Source: Rutidosis leptorrhynchoides (Eukaryota; Streptophyta; Magnoliopsida; Asterales; Asteraceae). From it: a stretch of DNA of 64,000 bases. Positions within the stretch are counted from its first letter, which is position 1. Each line of letters starts with the position of its first letter. The stretch is from contig NC_092337.1 of assembly GCF_046630445.1 (NCBI RefSeq), forward strand, positions 227,520,001-227,584,000. The letters are read 5' to 3'. Shown here one piece after another: positions 58,365-64,000 of this stretch. The position numbers and the translations under genes are program-made. Below the pieces are notes generated by a model. That model saw only the letters and a list, made by a program, of their open reading frames with translations. It searched no databases and was not told the origin of the DNA.

Positions 58365-59398
58365 TGTAAGACCCGATTATTTATTGTACAGAGCTGTAAA
58401 TAGAGTACATGAAGCGTGGGTGACGTTGTGCATTTAAACTGAGGTCAGAAGCTGAGCTGGGCAAAGTGCGCTCAGCGCACACCTATTGGTGCGCGTGGCA
58501 CACTGTCCACTGTAGCCGGGTTCTGCTTGTTCTAATCAGATATTTTGATGGGCTTTTTAGTAATTTCACTTGTGGACGAGTTTACGGCCAGCAGATCAGT
58601 TTGGGGAGAGTCATAACTCCATTATCAACAACCTTATCCTTTCCCACTTCAATTTGAGAGAGAGAGTGTGTGATTCTTGTGTGAGAAAGCTCAAGCCAAG
58701 GAAGGAGGAGCTAGTTTTGGGTCTTAGCTTGAGTTCTAAAGTTGTTCATCTCCTCTCTAGCTACGTTTTGGTTGTAGTGGTATGTGCTAACTTGGATTTC
58801 CTTACTTTGATTTATGTATGGGTTAGGGTTTGGGTAAACGAAGAACATAAAACCCATATTTGGTTATTTTGGGTGTTCTTGGGAAAGATGGAGTCATGAA
58901 GACTCAATGGTAACTAACCTAGGGTTTCAAAGTATTAATTGATGTTTATTGGTCCTAATTGGTTAGTTAATCACTAGCACACCTAGTAAACTAGTAAATG
59001 GGTGTTAGATGGGTTAGTGGATGACCCGAAATGGGTGTGTTGACTTAAAATTAGTCAAAGGGCTAATGATTGACCTAGTTGGGAAATATGGGTATGAAAT
59101 ACCCTAATTGTGTAATAGTTAGTGTTGTTTGACCTTAATCACTAGCTTTTAAGTGATTAATGATGGTCTTGACCCTTAAGGGGTGGTTTTGGGGAAAATG
59201 GGGCATTTAATGCATTTAAGTCATTAAATGCACATGAGTGAAGTGTTGGTATTTAGTCCAACAAGGTTGTTTGTTGATCGAGTACTTATTATATTAGGTA
59301 CTTTGCCTTGAAGCTTGCGTAGGTATAAAACATTCACCGAAGGCGTTAATATGAGTGGAATGATTATACGCATATGTATGTAATGTATTTATTTGTAT

Positions 59399-59705
59399 GC
59401 TATCGTATGAACCAAAGAGCCGGTAGTGCCATAGTATGTGCGAGCGTGCTATGATGTGAACCAAAGAGCCAGTAGCATTATAGTACGTGTGTTATAGTGT
59501 GAACCAAGGAGCCGGTAGTGCTATAGCACGATTTGTTAGGGTGTGAACCAAAGAGCCGGTAGCACCTTAGCGTTGCTAGAGTGTGAACCAAAGAGCCGGT
59601 AGCACTCTAGCGTGAGTATGACTCGAGTTGTGATGTGAACCAAAGAGCCGGTAGCATCATGACAAATGCGTATGGTGTGAACTAAAGAGCCGGTAGCACC
59701 ATGAC
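59399..59705 (+). repeat. seven-unit hairpin array with conserved core
   Basis: Seven copies of TGAACCAAAGAGCCGGTAG (core starts 59408, 59457, 59500, 59544, 59584, 59636, 59678), each flanked by arms that pair with each other but differ between units. Example: GCTAGAGTG / CACTCTAGC at 59575-59611, perfect 9 bp. Spacing is irregular (40-52 bp). Confidence 0.9.
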
Positions 59706-59882
59706 GCGAGAATGGTTAACCATGGTTGTGTATTGTTTTGTAGCATATTATATTATGTCGATTATATGTTATTTATTACGCTAGTAGCGGTTTGTTGGAG
59801 ATTATTAGCTTTGTACTTGAGATGGTATGCTAATTGTATTGCTAGCGTGTATGCGGTATATGTGTAAGTGATTGCAAGTAGG

Positions 59883-59888
<6 letters not shown>

Positions 59889-59941
<53 letters not shown>
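59889..59941. repeat. (AT)n microsatellite
   Basis: About 26 AT units in the E8 LTR. Confidence 0.95.
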
Positions 59942-59945
<4 letters not shown>

Positions 59946-60467
59946 TATAATTATTGCATTCACTAAGCTTTGCTTACCCTCTCGTTGTTTATACTTTTAT
60001 AGGCTCCGGTGGAGACAAGGGTAAGGGCATTCGTATGGATTAGAGATCCCGCTTGTTTGTTAGGGGAAGCTTTTGGATGTTATAGCCTTTGGAGTTTGAC
60101 CGAGATTTGGGTAGTTTAACCCCAAACACCATGCTCATAGTGTCTTTTGGAATTTAAACTCTTATGGTCGAACTTGTATGTTTTGGACGAAACTCGTAAA
60201 ACGGCCGATGTGGGCCCCGTTTTGTAAAACTCATTTTATCATTGAATCGTGTGAGTTTTAACTATTATATCATGTTGTGAAAAGCGTTTCGTCTAAATAT
60301 GTCGGGAAGTGGGAGATCTTTATTTGAAAAGTTGCAAAATCGGACAGAACTGAAATTGACCTGTGCGCGCCGTGATCCCTAAGGTGGTGCGCGTGGAGCA
60401 CTCCACTGTTATATAATTTTTTTTCCTTTCGCGTGATCTGTTGGTTATTTGTTTGGGTTGTTACAAG

Positions 60468-60479
60468 TGGTATCAGAGC
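60468..60479 (+). other. E8 primer-binding site
   Basis: Exact TGGTATCAGAGC, 2 bp after the LTR end; tRNA-iMet type. Confidence 0.9.
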
Positions 60480-60852
60480 ATGGTCTAAGGGATTTAGGCG
60501 ACTTGAGATAGGTGTCTAGACTTAGATTTATTTGTGTATGTGCTTTATGCGGGACTTGTAGGAGACGGGTCAGACCGGGAGTTGATTAGTGCTTAGGTTT
60601 ATGTGAACTAACCTTGCGCTAATTGTTTTGTGTTGTGTTAGCAATTATCAAGCGAGATAGATGTTGTACTAGTAAGTTAATGCGACGTGCTCGCGTAATA
60701 ATGATTAGCTACCATTGTTACGGTTACAAATCGTGTCAAACAAGCGATGTACGACGATTATTGAACAAGATGGGGTAGTGTGGTGTATATGTATATATAC
60801 ATACGTGTTATGTCTTTTCGTTTCGTTGTTTAATCTATTTCATTTCTTATGA
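60480..60852 (+). other. E8 5' leader
   Basis: Non-coding; no structure noted beyond AT-rich 60780-60850. Confidence 0.6.
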
Positions 60853-61833
60853 ATGAAGACGGAAGATGGGTACGGAACGGAAGAGCCTACTCATGAAAGC
60901 AGGAACGAGTTAACGGTAATGGTTGAAGCCGCGATTGAACAATGCGTCTTGGGTTTCGACAATGGAGTTAGTCAAGTAGTCAAGGAGTCAATCGAAGGAC
61001 GAGAAACTGAGATGGTCCGAGACCAAGTGACTAAGGTTGTAAGGGAAGAGTTTGAGAAGAGTTTCTCCAAACCTCAAGGTAGTAGTGAAGAAGAAGTACT
61101 TGCAAGGCGAGAGCCACATGGTGCTCCGGGCAATAGGAAGAGAGGTGCATCTGAAGGCGTCGGGAATGTGAAAAAGAAGAGTAAGGGAGGTTGCACATCT
61201 AAATGTTTCAATTGTAGTGTTAGGGGCTACAAGATATGGGAGTGCACGTTGCCGAGGAGTGATAACGGAATGTGCTACCATTGTCATAAAGAGGGGCACC
61301 GAAGGTCGGAGTGTCCCGAATTGTTTATTGATCAGAGTAGAGGTGTAATTGAGGAAGCTAGTAGCATGAGGAAGGGAGCGTTGGGCTCCGGTGGGTTAAA
61401 GTGTTACAATTGTGGGCAACGGGGACATAAGTCTTGTGAATGTCTGTCGGGCAAAACTGTATGTTTTTATTGTCGGAAGGAAGGGCACCAAAAGTCTGAG
61501 TGTCCCGATCGGGCTAGTAATCAGACTAAGAAGTTACGAGGTTTCGTGCCAACGTGCTATAATTGTCTACAACGAGGCCATTTGGCACGGGATTGTATGG
61601 GTGTACAAGTGAGCACGATCATGTGCTTTATATGCCAGGCGGAGGGACACAAAAGGTCAGAGTGTTCCGAATCGTTTGCTGATCGGGTTAAGATATTAGA
61701 GCGCTACTACTTGATGGGTAGTGAAGCACAGAATTCCAGCGATACTGCTTCAGGTACTTTCTTTTTCGATGCAAATATGGCTTATTATTATTTGTTGTGC
61801 GCCGATGTATTCGATTATGAAGTTGAGACTTAA
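60853..61833 (+). CDS. E8 protein with six zinc knuckles
   Basis: 326 residues. The N-terminal about 80 residues are acidic and helical (TVMVEAAIEQCVLGF, VVREEFEKSF) and may self-associate. A basic stretch follows (NRKRGASEG, NVKKKSKGG). Then come six CCHC-type fingers: CFNCSVRGYKIWEC (His replaced by Tyr), CYHCHKEGHRRSEC, CYNCGQRGHKSCEC, CFYCRKEGHQKSEC, CYNCLQRGHLARDC and CFICQAEGHKRSEC, from about residue 118 to 275. The tail has no protease motif. CCHC knuckles bind single-stranded nucleic acid; Gag usually has one or two. There is no recognisable capsid domain. It could be a specialised nucleocapsid-like protein for a non-autonomous element, or a captured HEXBP/CNBP-type host protein. Confidence 0.8.
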   Translation: MKTEDGYGTEEPTHESRNELTVMVEAAIEQCVLGFDNGVSQVVKESIEGRETEMVRDQVTKVVREEFEKSFSKPQGSSEEEVLARREPHGAPGNRKRGASEGVGNVKKKSKGGCTSKCFNCSVRGYKIWECTLPRSDNGMCYHCHKEGHRRSECPELFIDQSRGVIEEASSMRKGALGSGGLKCYNCGQRGHKSCECLSGKTVCFYCRKEGHQKSECPDRASNQTKKLRGFVPTCYNCLQRGHLARDCMGVQVSTIMCFICQAEGHKRSECSESFADRVKILERYYLMGSEAQNSSDTASGTFFFDANMAYYYLLCADVFDYEVET

Positions 61834-61977
61834 GTCTCATTACGAAACCTAATTAGTCTCGAGTGAACGTATGTTTCAATAGTACCCATATAAGTGCGGG
61901 GTTAGTAATTATGATGATGGTGCACAAGGGTAGCGATTGAGTCATTGACTCATGAGAATGCGACTTGGGGGCGAATG
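61834..61977 (+). other. E8 3' non-coding stretch and putative PPT
   Basis: Ends with the purine-rich GACTTGGGGGCGAATG. No further feature. Confidence 0.45.
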
Positions 61978-64000
61978 TATAGTGACCCGAACTTTTCCAT
62001 GTTTATATATATTAATTGAGATTGATATTTACATGATTAAATGTTTCCAACATGTTAAGCAATCAAACTTGTTAAGACTTGATTAATTGAAATATGTTTC
62101 ATATAGACAATTGACCACCCAAGTTGACCGGTGATTCACGAACGTTAAAACTTGTAAAAACTATACAATGACATATATATGGTTATATATTTAGTTAACA
62201 TGTTTTTATTATAAGTATGTATCTCATTAGGTATTTTAACAATGAGTTATATACATAAAAATGAGACTATTAATTTAAGAAACTCGAAAACGATATATAT
62301 AACGATTATCGTTATAACAACGTCTTACTAGGTACATATGAATCATATTAAGATATTGATACACTTGGTTAATTATGTTAAATGATAAGTAAATATATTA
62401 TTAAGTGTATTAACAATGAAATACATATGTAAAAATAAGACTACTAACTTAATGATTTCGAAACGAGACATATATGTAACGATTATCGTTGTAACGACAT
62501 TTAACTGTATATACATCATACTAAGATATATTATATATCATAATATCATGATAATATAATAATTTAACATCTCATTTTTTATAATAAACAATGGGTTAAC
62601 AACATTCAACAAGATCGTTAACCTAAAGGTTTCAAAACAACACTTACATGTAACGACTAACGATGACTTAACGACTCAGTTAAAATGTATATACATGTAG
62701 TGTTTTAATATGTATTTATACACTTTTGAAAGACTTCAATACACTTATCAAAATACTTCTACTTAACAAAAATGCTTACAATTACATCCTCGTTCAGTTT
62801 CATCAACAATTCTACTCGTATGCACCCGTATTCATACTCGTACAATACACAGCTTTTAGATGTATGTACTATTGGTATATACACTCCAATGATCAGCTCT
62901 TAGCAGCCCATGTGAGTCACCTAACATATGTGGGAACCATCATTTGGCAACTAGCATGAAATATCTCATAAAATTACAAAAATATGAGTAATCATTCATG
63001 ACTTATTTACATGAAAAAAAAATTACATATCCTTTATATCTAATCCATACACCAACGACCAAAAACACCTACAAACACTTTCATTCTTCAATTTTCTTCA
63101 TCTAATTGATCTCTCTCAAGTTCTATCTTCAAGTTCTAAGTGTTCTTCATAAATTCTACAAGTTCTAGTTACATAAAATCAAGAATACTTTCAAGTTTGC
63201 TAGCTCACTTCCAATCTTGTAAGGTGATCATCCAACCTCAAGAAATCTTTGTTTCTTACAGTAGGTTATCATTCTAATACAAGGTAATAATCATATTCAA
63301 ACTTTGGTTCAATTTCTATAACTATAACAATCTTATTTCAAGTGATGATCTTACTTGAACTTGTTTTCGTGTCATGATTTTGCTTCAAGAACTTCGAGCC
63401 ATCCAAGGATCCATTGAAGCTAGATCCATTTTTCTCTTTTACAGTAGGTTTATCCAAGGAACTTAAGGTAGTAATGATGTTCATAACATCATTCGATTCA
63501 TACATATAAAGCTATCTTATTCGAAGGTTTAAACTTGTAATCACTAGAACATAGTTTAGTTAATTCTAAACTTGTTCGCAAACAAAAGTTAATCCTTCTA
63601 ACTTGACTTTTAAAATCAACTAAACACATGTTCTATATCTATATGATATGCTAACTTAATGATTTAAAACCTGGAAACACGAAAAACACCGTAAAACCGG
63701 ATTTACGCCGTCGTAGTAACACCGCGGGCTGTTTTGGGTTAGTTAATTAAAAACTATGATAAACTTTGATTTAAAAGTTGTTATTCTGAGAAAATGATTT
63801 TTATTATGAACATGAAACTATATCCAAAAATTATGGTTAAACTCAAAGTGAAAGTATGTTTTCTAAAATGGTCATCTAGACGTCGTTCTTTCGACTGAAA
63901 TGACTACCTTTACAAAAGCGACTTGTAACTTATATTTTCGACTATAAACCTATACTTTTCTGTTTAGATTCATAAAATAGAGTTCAATATGAAACCATAG
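61978..64000 (+). repeat. E9: LTR of the E6 family (long form), incomplete at window end
   Basis: From TATAGTGACCCGAACTTTTCC, matching the E6/E7 LTR start TGTAGTGACCCG except that TG has become TA (or two bases were inserted). It follows the long-form E6 LTR (29770 onwards) collinearly to the window end. No gene inside; the frame at 62726-62959 is the LTR sequence also seen at 30522 and 50321. Confidence 0.8.

Larger units (their letters stand above)
58365..60465 (+). repeat. E8 5' LTR (2.1 kb)
   Basis: TGTAAGACCCG start, ..GGGTTGTTACA end, primer site 3 bp on. The leader-like part (58640-58900) has short ORFs without recognisable content. It contains the hairpin array (59399-59705) and an (AT)n run (59889-59941). 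Confidence 0.85.
58365..61977 (+). mobile_element. E8: non-autonomous LTR retrotransposon with zinc-knuckle protein
   Basis: 5' LTR 58365-60465, primer site 60468-60479, leader, six-knuckle ORF 60853-61833, then a G-rich tract (GACTTGGGGGCGAATG, 61962-61977) that could be its PPT. Directly after this comes an LTR of the E6 family rather than its own. No protease, RT or integrase. Confidence 0.7.

Noticed and set aside
58466..58899. Two overlapping ORFs in the E8 LTR
   Set aside because: They lie in the LTR leader, share no recognised domain and overlap each other in different frames.
59389..59720. Hairpin array considered as a CRISPR array
   Set aside because: Repeats with variable spacing superficially resemble one, but the variable parts pair with each other across the repeat, spacing is irregular, and it lies in a plant LTR.

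Overview
The window is repeat-dominated, AT-rich nuclear DNA of a flowering plant. I suspect a large-genome eudicot such as Asteraceae, but only from the general look of the LTRs. Almost all of it is a nest of Ty3/Gypsy LTR retrotransposons. I see no rRNA or tRNA gene, no CRISPR array, and no certain intact host gene. Most are chromoviruses of the Tekay/Del type or their non-autonomous relatives. They share a tRNA-iMet-like primer site (TGGTATCAGAGC and variants), a 3' tract resembling GGGACGAAATTT..AACGGGTAGGTA, and, where pol survives, a chromodomain-like integrase tail.

Layout. E0 (1-753, minus) is an LTR start with four 51-bp repeats, each holding a TATA box. E1 (795-3851, minus) is an LTR with primer site and a W-box cluster. 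E2 (3852-9596, plus) is a chimera: its 5' leader comes from the non-autonomous family, joined at the start codon to the 3' half of a pol gene and a different 3' LTR. 9597-12457 is unassigned, gene-like sequence plus the leader of an Athila/Tat-like element (E4, minus). E3 (12458-23442, minus) is a complete non-autonomous element with target duplication GCAAC. E4 resumes with its tRNA-Asp-type primer site and LTR (23448-24767). E5 (plus, 24768 to at least 58364) is a second non-autonomous element related to E3. E6 (29770-53520, target duplication ACCAC) lies inside E5. E7 (34452-44221, target duplication TATCC) lies inside the F-box gene of E6. E8 (from 58365) interrupts the 3' LTR of E5 and encodes a six-zinc-knuckle protein. 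E9 (from about 61978) is another LTR of the E6/E7 family.

The most unusual biology: (1) E6 and E7 carry two extra genes between primer site and gag, an acidic protein and an F-box/Sel1-like protein resembling host At1g67623-type F-box proteins. (2) E3 and E5 carry a conserved coiled-coil ORF, a fragment of poly(A)-binding protein, and on the opposite strand a 57-codon two-transmembrane ORF with its own conserved TATA box. (3) Two LTR families contain arrays of hairpins whose loops are conserved while the stems change in a compensatory way. (4) A small hairpin built around the motif next to the PPT recurs inside E3, E5, E6 and E7.

The gag-pol genes of E2, E6 and E7 are broken by stops and frameshifts, so none of these elements looks autonomous now. 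Identities rest on motif recognition and hand alignment between copies within the window; no database search was possible.
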